From contig NZ_JABWRD020000004.1 in the NCBI RefSeq assembly GCF_014268785.2, forward strand, positions 1 through 64,000: 64,000 nucleotides of DNA. The letters run 5' to 3'. The notes below the pieces were generated by a model that ran no database searches, was not told the DNA's origin, and saw only the letters and a list, made by a program, of their open reading frames with translations. The translations under genes and the position numbers were made by a program. Within the stretch, counting starts at the first letter, position 1. Each line of letters opens with the position of its first letter. This document shows, piece by piece, positions 36,414 through 45,442 of this stretch. The stretch is from Pseudomonas shirazensis (lineage in GTDB: Bacteria; Pseudomonadota; Gammaproteobacteria; Pseudomonadales; Pseudomonadaceae).

Positions 36414-37847
36414 TTAACGCATCATGTCCTTGACCATCCGCTGCTGCTCGAGAATCTGCCGCTGACGGGCGTCGATCTGCGACGCCAGCGGGAAGTTGCT
36501 GCCCGCGCGGCGTTTGGCGAAGTCGAGCTGCTGCACTGCCTGGTCAAAATCACCGACCAGCGTGAAGTACTCGGCGCGTGCCCGGTGCAGGCCAATGGTA
36601 TTGCCCGACAGCCCGCGCACTTCAGCCACTTCGTACCAGACGTCCGGGTCGTCCGGGCGCTTCTTGACCAGGTCATCCAGCACTTTCTCAGCCTCAGCCG
36701 GCTTGCCCTGCTTGATCAACAAGTCGGCGCGCGCCTGCTGCAGCGGATAATTGTTCGGATACAGGCTGCGTAGCCGCTCGACCCGCTGCTGCGCGTCGGC
36801 CAGGCGATTGTTGGTGATCTCCAGGTCGATCTGCGCCAGGTTGTAGGTGATGTCGTTGGGCGCCTTGGCCAGCAGTTGCTTGAGGTTGTCCCGCGCTTCG
36901 TTGAGGCTGCCGCCCTTGATCTGCGCCAAGGCAAGGCCGTAGCGGGCAGCATCCAGCTTGGGGTCATCCGCGAGTTGATCGCGGAAGCGCTTGGCCGCAA
37001 GCCCTGGCGTACCTTCGTAGGTCAAGGCGACGCGGGCGCGAATCAGCTGATAACGCAGGCTGTCCTCGACGCCGCCTTTGGGCATCTGTTCGGCGCGGTT
37101 ACGGGTGTCGGCGATACGCGATTCGGTCACCGGGTGAGTCAGGAGAAACTCCGGCGGCTTGGCGCCGTAGCGGTACTGCCGGGCCAGGCGCTCGAACATG
37201 CTCGGCATGGTGCGTGGGTCGAAGCCGGCTTTTTCCAGGTTCTGGATGCCGATGCGGTCGGCTTCCTGCTCGTTCTGCCGCGAGAAGCGCCGTTGCTCCT
37301 GAATCGCCGCTGCCTGGGTGCCGGCAATCAGACCAATACCGGCATCGCCGCCACCACCGGCTGCCAGTACGATGCCGGCCAACAGTGCGGCCATCATCGG
37401 CACCTGCATGCGCTGCTGAGCTTCTATCCCTCGGGCAAAGTGGCGTTGCGACAAGTGGGCCAGTTCGTGGGCCAGTACCGAGGCGTATTCACCTTCAGTC
37501 TGGGCATTGAGGAACAGCCCGCCGTTGACCCCGACAATTCCCCCGGGAGCCGCGAAGGCGTTCAGCTCGCGGCTGTCGATAAGCACGAATTCCAACCGGC
37601 GGTCCTGCAGCTGGCTGGTCTCGGCCAGGCGATAGACGCTGGTTTCGACGTAGTCCTTGAGCTGCGGATCATTCAGCTGGCGCACTTGCCCGCGCAGCAG
37701 GCTGAGCCAGGCGCGGCCGAGTTCATGTTCTTGCTGCGGAGAAACGATTGCAGAACTGGCATCGCCCAGCGACGGCAGGTCATCGGCATGCCCGGGCAGG
37801 GCCATCAGGCAGGCCAGCGTCAGCAGGGTAGGGCGCAGTAGATTCAT
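36414..37847 (-). CDS. BepA-like M48 metalloprotease with TPR domain
   Basis: A periplasmic quality-control protease/chaperone of 477 residues. The signal peptide ends near GHA-DDL. The zinc site HELAH (in VLAHELAHLSQRH) and the third ligand region (NEQEADRIG) are intact. The C-terminal 200 residues are TPR repeats. In E. coli, BepA handles stalled LptD and BAM substrates. The ATG at 37847 gives a proper signal peptide; the longer upstream frame does not. Confidence 0.92.
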   Translation of the reverse strand: MNLLRPTLLTLACLMALPGHADDLPSLGDASSAIVSPQQEHELGRAWLSLLRGQVRQLNDPQLKDYVETSVYRLAETSQLQDRRLEFVLIDSRELNAFAAPGGIVGVNGGLFLNAQTEGEYASVLAHELAHLSQRHFARGIEAQQRMQVPMMAALLAGIVLAAGGGGDAGIGLIAGTQAAAIQEQRRFSRQNEQEADRIGIQNLEKAGFDPRTMPSMFERLARQYRYGAKPPEFLLTHPVTESRIADTRNRAEQMPKGGVEDSLRYQLIRARVALTYEGTPGLAAKRFRDQLADDPKLDAARYGLALAQIKGGSLNEARDNLKQLLAKAPNDITYNLAQIDLEITNNRLADAQQRVERLRSLYPNNYPLQQARADLLIKQGKPAEAEKVLDDLVKKRPDDPDVWYEVAEVRGLSGNTIGLHRARAEYFTLVGDFDQAVQQLDFAKRRAGSNFPLASQIDARQRQILEQQRMVKDMMR

Positions 37848-37968
37848 GCACGAAGCTCGCGTCGGATCAAAGACCCGTACTGTAGCCCGCTCACACCTTG
37901 GCGACCAGTGGCGGTATCCTACCAGGCTTGTCTGCCATGCACCGTTGCCACCGCCAGGAGCCCCTTGG

Positions 37969-38208
37969 ATGATCGATACCCTGACCTGCGACGCCGAAGT
38001 CGATGCCAGCGGGCTGAACTGCCCATTGCCGCTGCTCAAGGCAAAAATGCAGCTTAACCAGATGGCAGCGGGCGCAGTGCTCAAGGTGATTTCCACCGAC
38101 GCCGGCTCGCAGCGCGACTTCAGCACTTTCGCCCGTTTGTCCGGTCATAGCCTGCTGCAACAAAGCGCCGAAGCCGGCGTGTATACCTACTGGCTGCGCA
38201 AGGCCTGA
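37969..38208 (+). CDS. TusA-like sulfur carrier protein
   Basis: A 79-residue SirA/TusA-family protein with the signature LNCPLPLLKAK (Cys near residue 18), the sulfur-accepting cysteine. Its partner is unknown. The gene is 22 bases upstream of the PerM-like gene, a pairing common in Pseudomonas, and is divergent from the M48 protease. Confidence 0.9.
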   Translation: MIDTLTCDAEVDASGLNCPLPLLKAKMQLNQMAAGAVLKVISTDAGSQRDFSTFARLSGHSLLQQSAEAGVYTYWLRKA

Positions 38209-38230
38209 GTACTCCGCCCAAGGATCGTCA

Positions 38231-39301
38231 ATGTTCAAAGTGCTTCGTGACTGGATGCAGCGCTACTTCTCCGATGAAGAAGCCGTAGTCCTGACAGTCC
38301 TGCTGGTTCTGGCCTTTACTGCCGTGCTCACCCTCGGCGGCATGCTCGCGCCGGTGCTGGCGGGGATGGTCTTGGCGTATCTGATGCAGGGCCTGGTCAA
38401 CGCCCTGGAGCGGATGCGGGTGCCCAGTGGCGTTGCCGTGGGGCTGGTGTTCGCCTTGTTCATGGGCGCGCTGGGGGTGTTCCTGCTGGTGCTGGTGCCG
38501 CTGCTCTGGCACCAGTTGATCACCCTGTTGAACGAGCTGCCGGGAATGCTCGGTAAATGGCAGTCGCTGCTGTTGCTGCTGCCTGAGCGCTATCCGCATC
38601 TGGTCTCTGACGAGCAGGTGCTGCGCGCCATCGAATCGGTGCGCGGTGAGATCGGCAAGTTTGGCCAATGGGCGCTGACCTTCTCGCTGTCGAGCCTGCC
38701 GCTGCTGGTCAGCGCCATGATCTACCTGGTGCTGGTGCCGATTCTGGTGTTCTTCTTCCTCAAGGACCGCGAGTTGATCGGGCGCTGGGTCAGCGGCTAC
38801 TTGCCGCGTGAACGCAGGCTGCTGACCCGGGTCGGTGACGAGATGAACCGGCAGATCGCCAATTACATTCGCGGCAAGGGCATCGAGATTCTCATCTGCG
38901 GGATCTCCACCTACATCGCCTTCATCAGCCTGGGGCTCAACTACGCCGCGCTGCTGGCGCTGTTGGTCGGGCTGTCGGTGGTGGTGCCGTACGTGGGGGC
39001 GGTGGTGGTCACCGTGCCGGTCACCTTGATCGCGCTGTTCCAGTGGGGCTGGGGCGATCAGTTCATCTACCTGATGGCGGTATACGCGATCATTCAGGCG
39101 CTGGACGGCAACGTGCTGGTGCCGTTGCTGTTCTCTGAGGCGGTCAGCCTGCATCCAGTCGCGATCATCTGCGCGGTGCTGCTGTTTGGCGGGCTGTGGG
39201 GCTTCTGGGGGATCTTCTTCGCCATCCCGCTGGCGACCCTGTTCAAGGCCGTGCTGGATGCCTGGCCACGTCAGGAACCGCCGGTGGCGCCACTGCTGTA
39301 A
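38231..39301 (+). CDS. AI-2E/PerM-family membrane protein
   Basis: An inner-membrane protein of 356 residues with about eight helices. The paired helices with GLVNALERMRVP and the conserved C-terminal DGNVLVPLLFSEAVSLHP loop are diagnostic. The family includes exporters such as TqsA, but the substrate here is unknown. It is probably co-transcribed with the TusA-like gene. Confidence 0.9.
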   Translation: MFKVLRDWMQRYFSDEEAVVLTVLLVLAFTAVLTLGGMLAPVLAGMVLAYLMQGLVNALERMRVPSGVAVGLVFALFMGALGVFLLVLVPLLWHQLITLLNELPGMLGKWQSLLLLLPERYPHLVSDEQVLRAIESVRGEIGKFGQWALTFSLSSLPLLVSAMIYLVLVPILVFFFLKDRELIGRWVSGYLPRERRLLTRVGDEMNRQIANYIRGKGIEILICGISTYIAFISLGLNYAALLALLVGLSVVVPYVGAVVVTVPVTLIALFQWGWGDQFIYLMAVYAIIQALDGNVLVPLLFSEAVSLHPVAIICAVLLFGGLWGFWGIFFAIPLATLFKAVLDAWPRQEPPVAPLL

Positions 39302-39305
39302 CGAA

Positions 39306-39332
39306 ATCGGGGCCGCGCAATGCGGCCCCGAT
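39306..39332. terminator. bidirectional hairpin between perM-like and bcp genes
   Basis: A perfect 11-bp stem (atcggggccgc / gcggccccgat) with a 5-base loop lies between two converging stop codons. The downstream T content is modest. Confidence 0.7.
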
Positions 39333-39336
39333 CGTT

Positions 39337-39810
39337 TCAGCCCTTGTTCAGGGCCTGAGCCGCTGCAAGCACGGCATCGACATGGCCTGGCACTTTCACG
39401 CCGCGCCATTCCTGACGCAGAACACCGTCCTTGTCGATCAGGAAGGTGCTGCGGTCAACACCCATGTATTCCTTGCCGTAGAGCTTCTTCAGCTTGATCA
39501 CGTCGAACAGTTGGCAGAGCGCCTCGTCCTTGTCGCTGATCAGCTCGAAGGTGAAGCCTTGCTTGGCCTTGAAGTTCTCGTGCGACTTCAGGCCGTCACG
39601 CGAGACGCCGAACACCACGGTGTTGGCCGCGGCAAACGCGTCGAGTTGATCGCGAAAGCCCTGGCCCTGAGTGGTGCAGCCGGGGGTGCTGTCCTTGGGG
39701 TAGAAATACAGCACCACCTGCTTGCCTTTGAGCTCAGCCAGGCTGACGCTCTGGCCGCTGGTGGCCTGGGCCTGGAAGTCGGCGACAGGTTGATCGAGGG
39801 TTACCGCCAT
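39337..39810 (-). CDS. bcp: thioredoxin-dependent peroxiredoxin (Bcp/PrxQ)
   Basis: It reduces peroxides with a reactive cysteine. The 157-residue protein has the peroxidatic Cys45 in STPGCTTQGQGF. The resolving cysteine usual five residues on (CxxxxC) is Gln50 here, so it works as a 1-Cys form or uses another Cys such as the one in EALCQLF. It lies 10 bases downstream of gcvR on the same strand, a conserved pair. Confidence 0.93.
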   Translation of the reverse strand: MAVTLDQPVADFQAQATSGQSVSLAELKGKQVVLYFYPKDSTPGCTTQGQGFRDQLDAFAAANTVVFGVSRDGLKSHENFKAKQGFTFELISDKDEALCQLFDVIKLKKLYGKEYMGVDRSTFLIDKDGVLRQEWRGVKVPGHVDAVLAAAQALNKG

Positions 39811-39820
39811 GTGAGGCTCC

Positions 39821-40381
39821 TTACACCGGGTTTTGAGGGCGCCATGGTTCGATCAGGGCATCCAGATTCAGTGCATCGGCAAAGTCCAGGAACTGATCGC
39901 GCAGCCAGCTGATCTGGGTGCCAGCCGGCAGTACCACGGTGAACTGGGCGTTGAGCATGCTGCTGCCGGTCTGCGGCGCCAGATAGGTATCGCAGGTCAT
40001 GGCTTCGAGCTCGACGTTGTGGTCGAGGAAGAACTGGCACAGCTCGTTGATGATGTCCGGGCGATAGGCGGCGCTGACATAGGCCACATAAGGCAGGGCC
40101 TGCGGGCGCACTTCCTGATCGGCGCTGCGCACCACATCAAGGGTCAGGCCGTGCTTCTTGCCCAGGCCTGGCAGGGTGGCTTCAAGACGGGCAAGGGCAT
40201 CCCAGCTGCCACCGACCTGCAACACCAAGGCGCTGGTTTCGCCGTGGCGCGACAGGCGCGAGGTGACTACCGCGCAACGATTGTCGACGGCGGCGCGGCT
40301 GAGAACGTTGGCCAGCTCCATGGGATTGGGGCCCAGGGCACTGATGACAAGGAATTGTTCGCGGACTGTGGGGGTGGACAT
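39821..40381 (-). CDS. gcvR: GcvR-like ACT-domain regulator
   Basis: A 186-residue protein with two ACT domains (about 8-80 and 95-175), matching GcvR, which in E. coli holds back the activator GcvA in a glycine-dependent way. It has no DNA-binding domain. It is divergent from dapA, with bcp downstream. Confidence 0.88.
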   Translation of the reverse strand: MSTPTVREQFLVISALGPNPMELANVLSRAAVDNRCAVVTSRLSRHGETSALVLQVGGSWDALARLEATLPGLGKKHGLTLDVVRSADQEVRPQALPYVAYVSAAYRPDIINELCQFFLDHNVELEAMTCDTYLAPQTGSSMLNAQFTVVLPAGTQISWLRDQFLDFADALNLDALIEPWRPQNPV

Positions 40382-40640
40382 GCAGCATTCCTAAAACGAT
40401 GAGCGGTCGGTGCAGGACCTGGGACAGCCTCCATTACACGAGGTTCTGAGCCGATTGCAGCGGCTGTAGACACCCGCGGGAGGCACTGTCGACGGCCCGG
40501 CGGGCCGCTCTGCACTGATCAAAGGATCAAGGGTAGCGAAAAGCAGCGCCGAGGGGAATGCTCCGCCCGCCAGCTTTGCTTGTGCAAGGCCGATGGCGCC
40601 AGTACCATTACCGCTCTCTTTTTCCGGCAGGAGCAGTTAC

Positions 40641-41519
40641 ATGATTGCGGGCAGTATGGTGGCACTGGTCACTCCCATGGATGCACAAGGGCGTCTGGAC
40701 TGGGACAGCCTCGGCAAGCTTGTAGACTTCCACCTGGAAAAAGGCACTCATGCGATCGTCGCCGTCGGTACCACCGGCGAGTCGGCAACCCTCGATGTCG
40801 AAGAGCACATCCAGGTCATCGAATTTGTAGTCAAGCGTGTCAACGGCCGTATTCCGGTCATTGCCGGCACCGGTGCCAACTCCACCTCCGAAGCCGTGCA
40901 CCTGACCCAGAACGCCAAGAACGCCGGTGCCGACGCCTGCCTGCTGGTGGTGCCGTACTACAACAAGCCGACCCAGGAAGGCCTGTATCAGCACTTCAAA
41001 CTGATCGCCGAGTCGGTCGACATCCCGCAGATTCTGTACAACGTGCCCGGCCGCACCTCCTGCGACATGCAGGCCGAGACCGTGATCCGTCTGTCCACCG
41101 TGCCGAACATCATCGGTATCAAGGAAGCCACCGGCGACCTGGTCCGGGCCAAGGCCATCCTCGATGGCGTCAGCAGCGACTTCATCGTGCTGTCGGGTGA
41201 TGATCCGACCGCGGTCGAGCTGATCCTGCTTGGCGGCAAGGGCAATATCTCCGTTACCGCCAACGTCGCCCCGCGCGAAATGGCCGATCTGTGCGAGGCC
41301 GCGCTGGCCGGCGATGCCGACAAGGCCCGCGCAATCAACGAACAACTGATGCCGCTGCACAAAGACCTGTTCTGCGAAGCCAACCCGATTCCGGTGAAGT
41401 GGGCGCTCGTGGAAATGGGCCTGATGCACAAAGGCATTCGCCTGCCACTGACCTGGCTGAGCGAGAACTGTCACGAAAAAGTCCGTACTGCCTTGAGCAA
41501 GTCCGGCGTACTGGTTTAA
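40641..41519 (+). CDS. dapA: 4-hydroxy-tetrahydrodipicolinate synthase
   Basis: The first committed enzyme of lysine and meso-diaminopimelate synthesis. The 292-residue TIM barrel has the Schiff-base Lys in GIKEATGD (about 161), the catalytic Tyr in YNVPGRTS (about 133) and the Thr pair in GTTGESATL. The start has ggagca upstream. It heads the dapA-bamC-MBL-purC block. Confidence 0.97.
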   Translation: MIAGSMVALVTPMDAQGRLDWDSLGKLVDFHLEKGTHAIVAVGTTGESATLDVEEHIQVIEFVVKRVNGRIPVIAGTGANSTSEAVHLTQNAKNAGADACLLVVPYYNKPTQEGLYQHFKLIAESVDIPQILYNVPGRTSCDMQAETVIRLSTVPNIIGIKEATGDLVRAKAILDGVSSDFIVLSGDDPTAVELILLGGKGNISVTANVAPREMADLCEAALAGDADKARAINEQLMPLHKDLFCEANPIPVKWALVEMGLMHKGIRLPLTWLSENCHEKVRTALSKSGVLV

Positions 41520-41536
41520 TCGAGGAAGTACACCGC

Positions 41537-42652
41537 ATGAAGCGATTGGCTGGTCTATCCGCCCTTGCCCTGATCATTTCCAGCACCAGCGGCTGCGGCT
41601 GGCTGTGGGGCGACGAGGGTTATTTCCGCGACCGCGGTAGCGATTACCTGCAGGCGCAACCGACCGCGCCGATGCAGCTGCCGGCAGACGTGGCCAACGT
41701 CAAACGCCTCGATCCGCTGTTGCCGATCCCGCGTAACGTTGCCGACGACACCGCCACTGGCGAATACGAAGTGCCGCGTCCGCAGCCGCTGTCGGCTGCT
41801 GCCGACATCAGCGACTTTACCCTGCAGCGCAGCGGTAACAGCCGTTGGGTGCTGGCCCAGCGTTCGCCTGCCGAAACCTGGCCGGTGGCGCATCAGTTCT
41901 TTGAAGACAACGGCTTCCGCATCGCTGAAGAGCGCCCGCAGACCGGCGAATTCACCACCACCTGGCAGCGCTTCGACGAACTGTCGGCTTCGCTTGGCCA
42001 GCGCCTGGCCAGCTCGGCCAGCAGCGCCGAGAGTGAAGTACGTGTTCGCGTACGCATGGAACCCGGCGTGCAGCGCAACACCTCCGAGGTGTTCGTGGTC
42101 AGCGTCGAGCGTCCGGCTGGCAGCACTGCCCAAACCGATTTCCCGAGCAACTCGACCAACACCGGCGTCGATGCGCTGCTGGTCGACGAGATGCTCGCCA
42201 GCATGAACCGTAGCGCCGAGAAGGGCGGTTCGGTTTCGCTGCTGGCTGAGCGCGACTTCGATGCCCCGAGCCGGGTCAGCCTGAGCGAAGACGGCAGCGG
42301 CAACCCGGTGCTCAACGTCGGTTCCGACCTCGACCGCGCCTGGTCTGGCGTCGGCCGTGCGCTGGAGCAGGGCGAATGGCGCGTTGAAGACATCAACCGC
42401 AGCCTGGGCCTGTACTACATCAACTTGTCCGAGAAACCCGAAGACAAGAACAACCAGCCCGGCTTCTTCAGCCGCCTGTTCGGCAGCGAGCCGACCCAGG
42501 AAGAGCGTGAAGAGCGCGCCGAGCGTTATCAGGTACGCCTGAGCAAGGTTGGCGAGAGCGTGCAGGTAACGGTCGAGAAAAACATCAACACCGTGGCCCC
42601 GGCCGATGTCGCCCGCCGCGTGCTGAGCGCCATTCAGGACCGTTTGGGTTAA
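41537..42652 (+). CDS. bamC: outer-membrane assembly lipoprotein BamC
   Basis: A lipoprotein subunit of the BAM complex. It is 371 residues, with the lipobox ending at Cys20 (STSGC). An unstructured N-terminal segment, seen in E. coli to wrap BamD, is followed by two helix-grip domains separated by a linker. The start is 17 bases after dapA, and its stop abuts the next gene's GTG. Confidence 0.92.
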   Translation: MKRLAGLSALALIISSTSGCGWLWGDEGYFRDRGSDYLQAQPTAPMQLPADVANVKRLDPLLPIPRNVADDTATGEYEVPRPQPLSAAADISDFTLQRSGNSRWVLAQRSPAETWPVAHQFFEDNGFRIAEERPQTGEFTTTWQRFDELSASLGQRLASSASSAESEVRVRVRMEPGVQRNTSEVFVVSVERPAGSTAQTDFPSNSTNTGVDALLVDEMLASMNRSAEKGGSVSLLAERDFDAPSRVSLSEDGSGNPVLNVGSDLDRAWSGVGRALEQGEWRVEDINRSLGLYYINLSEKPEDKNNQPGFFSRLFGSEPTQEEREERAERYQVRLSKVGESVQVTVEKNINTVAPADVARRVLSAIQDRLG

Positions 42653-43411
42653 GTGCGCTTCGCAGTACTTGGAAGCGGCAGCCAGGGCAACGGCACGCTG
42701 ATCGCCAGTGGTGACACGTACATCCTGGTCGATTGCGGGTTTTCCCTGCGGGAAACAGAGCGGCGCCTGGCGCTGCTCGGGGTCTCGCCAGCACAGCTGA
42801 GCGCGGTGCTGGTCACCCACGAACATGCCGACCACGTGCATGGCGTGGGTTTGCTGTCGCGGCGCTACAATGTACCGGTCTACCTCAGCCAGGGCACCTT
42901 GCGCGGCTTGCGCAAGCCGGTCGAGGTCGCCGGTTTTCTGGGTTGTGGTGACAGCATCAGCATCGGCGCGCTGCAGGTCAGCGCGGCGCGGGTCGAGCAC
43001 GACGCCCATGAGCCGCTGCAGTACGTGGTCAGCGATGGTCGCCGGCGCTTCGGCATGCTCACCGACCTGGGCTGCTACGACGCCCGGCTGCTGGAGCGCT
43101 ATCAAGGGCTGGATGCCCTGCTGATCGAAGCCAACCATTGCCGCGACTTGCTTGCCCGCGGTCACTACCCGCACTTCCTGAAGTTGCGCGTAGGCGGCAG
43201 CCAAGGACATTTGAACAACCACCAGGCCGCCAACCTAGTGGCCGAGCTGGGCTGGCAGCACCTGCAACACCTGGTGCTGGCGCATCTCAGCAGCAAGAAC
43301 AACCTGCCACAGCTGGCCCGTCAGTGCTTTGTCGACGCCCTAGGGTGCGACCCGGACTGGCTGCAAGTGGCGAATCAGGAACATGGGCTCGACTGGCGCG
43401 AAATCGCCTAG
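42653..43411 (+). CDS. metallo-beta-lactamase-fold hydrolase
   Basis: A 252-residue MBL-fold enzyme of the YycJ/WalJ-like group. The metal motif THEHADH is at about residues 59-65, and later ligands lie in EANHC and AHLSSKN. GTG start directly after the bamC stop implies coupling. Members may be 5'-exonucleases acting on DNA or RNA ends; the substrate here is unproven. Confidence 0.88.
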   Translation: MRFAVLGSGSQGNGTLIASGDTYILVDCGFSLRETERRLALLGVSPAQLSAVLVTHEHADHVHGVGLLSRRYNVPVYLSQGTLRGLRKPVEVAGFLGCGDSISIGALQVSAARVEHDAHEPLQYVVSDGRRRFGMLTDLGCYDARLLERYQGLDALLIEANHCRDLLARGHYPHFLKLRVGGSQGHLNNHQAANLVAELGWQHLQHLVLAHLSSKNNLPQLARQCFVDALGCDPDWLQVANQEHGLDWREIA

Positions 43412-43440
43412 CCCACCAACTCAAGCAAGCGGAGCCCATC

Positions 43441-44151
43441 ATGGAAAAACGCGACGAACTCTACCGCGGCAAGGCCAAATCGGTTTACAAGACCGACGAC
43501 GCCGACCGCTTGATCCTGCTGTTTCGTAACGACACCTCGGCGTTCGACGGCAAGCGCATCGAACAGCTCGACCGCAAAGGCACGGTGAACAACAAGTTCA
43601 ACGCCTTCATCATGCAAAAGCTTGAAGAAGCCGGCATCCCGACTCAGTTCGACAAGCTGCTGGGCGACAACGAGTGCCTGGTGAAGAAGCTCGACATGAT
43701 CCCGGTTGAGTGCGTCGTGCGTAACTACGCCGCCGGCAGCCTGGTCAAGCGTCTGGGCGTGGAAGAGGGCATCAAGCTCGAACCATCGACCTTCGAACTG
43801 TTCCTCAAGAACGACGAAAAGGGCGACCCGTTCATAAACGAATCCCACGTTGTGGCTTTCGGCTGGGGCACCGCCGAGCAGCTGGTCGAGATGAAGAAGC
43901 TGTCGCTCAAGGTCAACGAAGTGCTGAACAAGCTGTTCGATGACGCCGGCCTGCTGCTGGTCGACTTCAAGCTCGAATTCGGCGTATTCCACGGCCAGAT
44001 CGTCCTCGGCGACGAGTTCAGCCCGGACGGCTGCCGCCTGTGGGACAAAGAAACCCGTAAGAAGATGGACAAGGACCGCTTCCGCCAGGGTCTGGGCGAC
44101 GTGATCGAAGCCTACGAAGAAGTTGCCAAGCGTCTGGGCGTGCCGCTGTAA
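43441..44151 (+). CDS. purC: phosphoribosylaminoimidazole-succinocarboxamide synthase
   Basis: SAICAR synthase of purine biosynthesis, joining Asp to CAIR with ATP. It is 236 residues, starting MEKRDELYRGKAKSVYKTDD. The family motifs VECVVRNYAAGSL and LVDFKLEFG are intact. The start has gcggagcc upstream. It closes the dapA-bamC-MBL-purC block. Confidence 0.97.
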   Translation: MEKRDELYRGKAKSVYKTDDADRLILLFRNDTSAFDGKRIEQLDRKGTVNNKFNAFIMQKLEEAGIPTQFDKLLGDNECLVKKLDMIPVECVVRNYAAGSLVKRLGVEEGIKLEPSTFELFLKNDEKGDPFINESHVVAFGWGTAEQLVEMKKLSLKVNEVLNKLFDDAGLLLVDFKLEFGVFHGQIVLGDEFSPDGCRLWDKETRKKMDKDRFRQGLGDVIEAYEEVAKRLGVPL

Positions 44152-44205
44152 GGCCGGCTGTGACGCAAGCGTTTGATACCACGCGAATTTTTTTCAGATA
44201 AAGGT

Positions 44206-44233
44206 TTGCCTTTTACGAAATCGCTGGTATGAT
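44206..44233 (+). promoter_or_regulatory. sigma-70 promoter of tRNA-Ser
   Basis: The -35 ttgcct (44206-44211) and -10 tatgat (44228-44233) are 16 bases apart and end 10 bases before the tRNA. The GC-rich gcgcgcc after the -10 resembles a stringent discriminator. Confidence 0.7.
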
Positions 44234-44243
44234 GCGCGCCATT

Positions 44244-44333
44244 GGAGAGATGCCGGAGTGGTCGAACGGGACGGATTCGAAATCCGTTGTACTGGCAACA
44301 GTACCTAGGGTTCAAATCCCTATCTCTCCGCCA
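44244..44333 (+). tRNA. tRNA-Ser (anticodon CGA)
   Basis: A 90-base class II tRNA with the long variable arm typical of Ser. Acceptor arms are ggagaga/tctctcc. The anticodon loop ttcgaaa gives CGA, and the CCA end is encoded. Such genes are frequent integration sites. Confidence 0.97.
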
Positions 44334-44340
44334 TACATCG

Positions 44341-44376
44341 AAAAGCCCCGCAGATGAAAGTCTGCGGGGTTTTTTG
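44341..44376 (+). terminator. terminator after tRNA-Ser
   Basis: The stem ccccgcaga / tctgcgggg is followed by tttttt, eight bases beyond the tRNA end. Confidence 0.92.
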
Positions 44377-44822
44377 TTTTTTGCGTTGTCTGAAATGTGC
44401 GCAGGTATGGTGTTACCGTCTTTGCTGATTTCATTTTCATAAGTGGTATGAGAAGACCTTCGCTAGTGAGCCCTGCTTGCTCTCATGCACCAAACTAATA
44501 TGCCGCGTATGCGTGACTTGAATCAGTAAATTTAGTTGCTTTTTTACTTGCATGAAAATCGCCGTTTGAACCACTGGCTTACCCCCGTTGCATAAAAGAC
44601 CGCGATCAGCTCTGCTGATGCTGGTCGGCATTGGCTGCTGCGCCGTCAACGGCTGGGCAGGTTCAAGATTACGGTTCGGAAAGGGATTACAAGAATGCAA
44701 ACTGTGTGAATTCGATATGTTGAGATTGGTTTTATTGGTGTAGGTTAGCGTCAGAAGCGTTAGGCCTTTTCGTTTGCTCGCCAGATGTCGCTCAAGCCTC
44801 ACTAAGTTCACTAACACGGTAT
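44377..44822. other. AT-rich gap after tRNA-Ser
   Basis: This stretch is markedly AT-richer than the genes around it. A 150-codon minus-strand frame (44437-44889) crosses it. That frame has no recognisable domain, has Thr/Asn/Leu-rich composition unlike its neighbours, and starts in the next gene's promoter area. I see no gene I can support. It may be a remnant of DNA once integrated at the tRNA. Confidence 0.5.
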
Positions 44823-44827
44823 TTGAC

Positions 44828-44856
44828 TTGGATCCAATGCCCAGAAACTGTATGAT
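44828..44856 (+). promoter_or_regulatory. candidate promoter of small lipoprotein gene
   Basis: A -35-like ttggat (44828-44833) and -10 tatgat (44851-44856) are spaced 17 bases apart, 48 bases before the start codon. Confidence 0.5.
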
Positions 44857-44903
44857 CCCGCCGCCGTCAGTACGATGGCGCATGATCATTTAAAGGACTT
44901 AGT

Positions 44904-45095
44904 ATGAAAAAGCTGTTCAAAGCTACCGTCGCTGTAGCCGTCGTATCGGGTGTTGCACTGCTGTCGGGTTGCACCGGCCAGGTCTACAACCAGCAAAAGA
45001 ATTGCTCTTACGACTACCTGTTCCACCCTTCGGTTTCGGTCTCCAAGATCATTGGCGGTTGCGGCCCGATCGACAAGCTGCCACAGCAGCAGTAA
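44904..45095 (+). CDS. small conserved-type lipoprotein (63 residues)
   Basis: The protein opens with a Lys-rich signal and a lipobox (LLSGC, Cys at residue 23), leaving a mature peptide of about 41 residues with two more Cys (NCSYDYL and GGCGP) that could form a disulfide. A ribosome site (aaagga) precedes the ATG, and a terminator follows. I do not know a function. It stands alone upstream of mqo. Confidence 0.8.
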   Translation: MKKLFKATVAVAVVSGVALLSGCTGQVYNQQKNCSYDYLFHPSVSVSKIIGGCGPIDKLPQQQ

Positions 45096-45442
45096 TTCCA
45101 GATCGTTGATGGGGCTGTTCGCGGCCCCGTCCAAGACCCTCGGCCATCCACGTGGCCGGGGGTTTTTGTTGCCTGGCGTTTACTTGGCCAAGACCAGCCC
45201 GCGACATTCGGCCACTGAGACATCCCGTCACCTTGCCTGCCACTTGCGAATTTGTTTGTGCTGGCATTTCGGTTACAATCGGAAAAACGTTTCAGCCCTG
45301 GCCGGTCAATTCGACCTTAGGCTGGCGTCCCTGTTTCTCAAGCTGCTGAATCCAATGATCAATAAAAAGCGCGCGCTGAAGGACATGGATAAACGAGGCC
45401 CTGCCTAGGCCTTCCTTACGTGCTATCGATTGGAATTGATCA
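45096..45442. other. 347-base gap before mqo
   Basis: It contains the lipoprotein terminator and presumably the mqo promoter and leader. No gene is seen. Confidence 0.5.
45138..45167 (+). terminator. terminator of small lipoprotein gene
   Basis: The stem cctcggcca / tggccgggg (one G-T pair) with a 6-base loop is followed by gttttt. Confidence 0.85.

Noticed and set aside
44437..44889. A 150-codon minus-strand frame in the AT-rich gap after tRNA-Ser
   Set aside because: No recognisable domain, no clear ribosome site, and it starts within the promoter region of the small lipoprotein gene.
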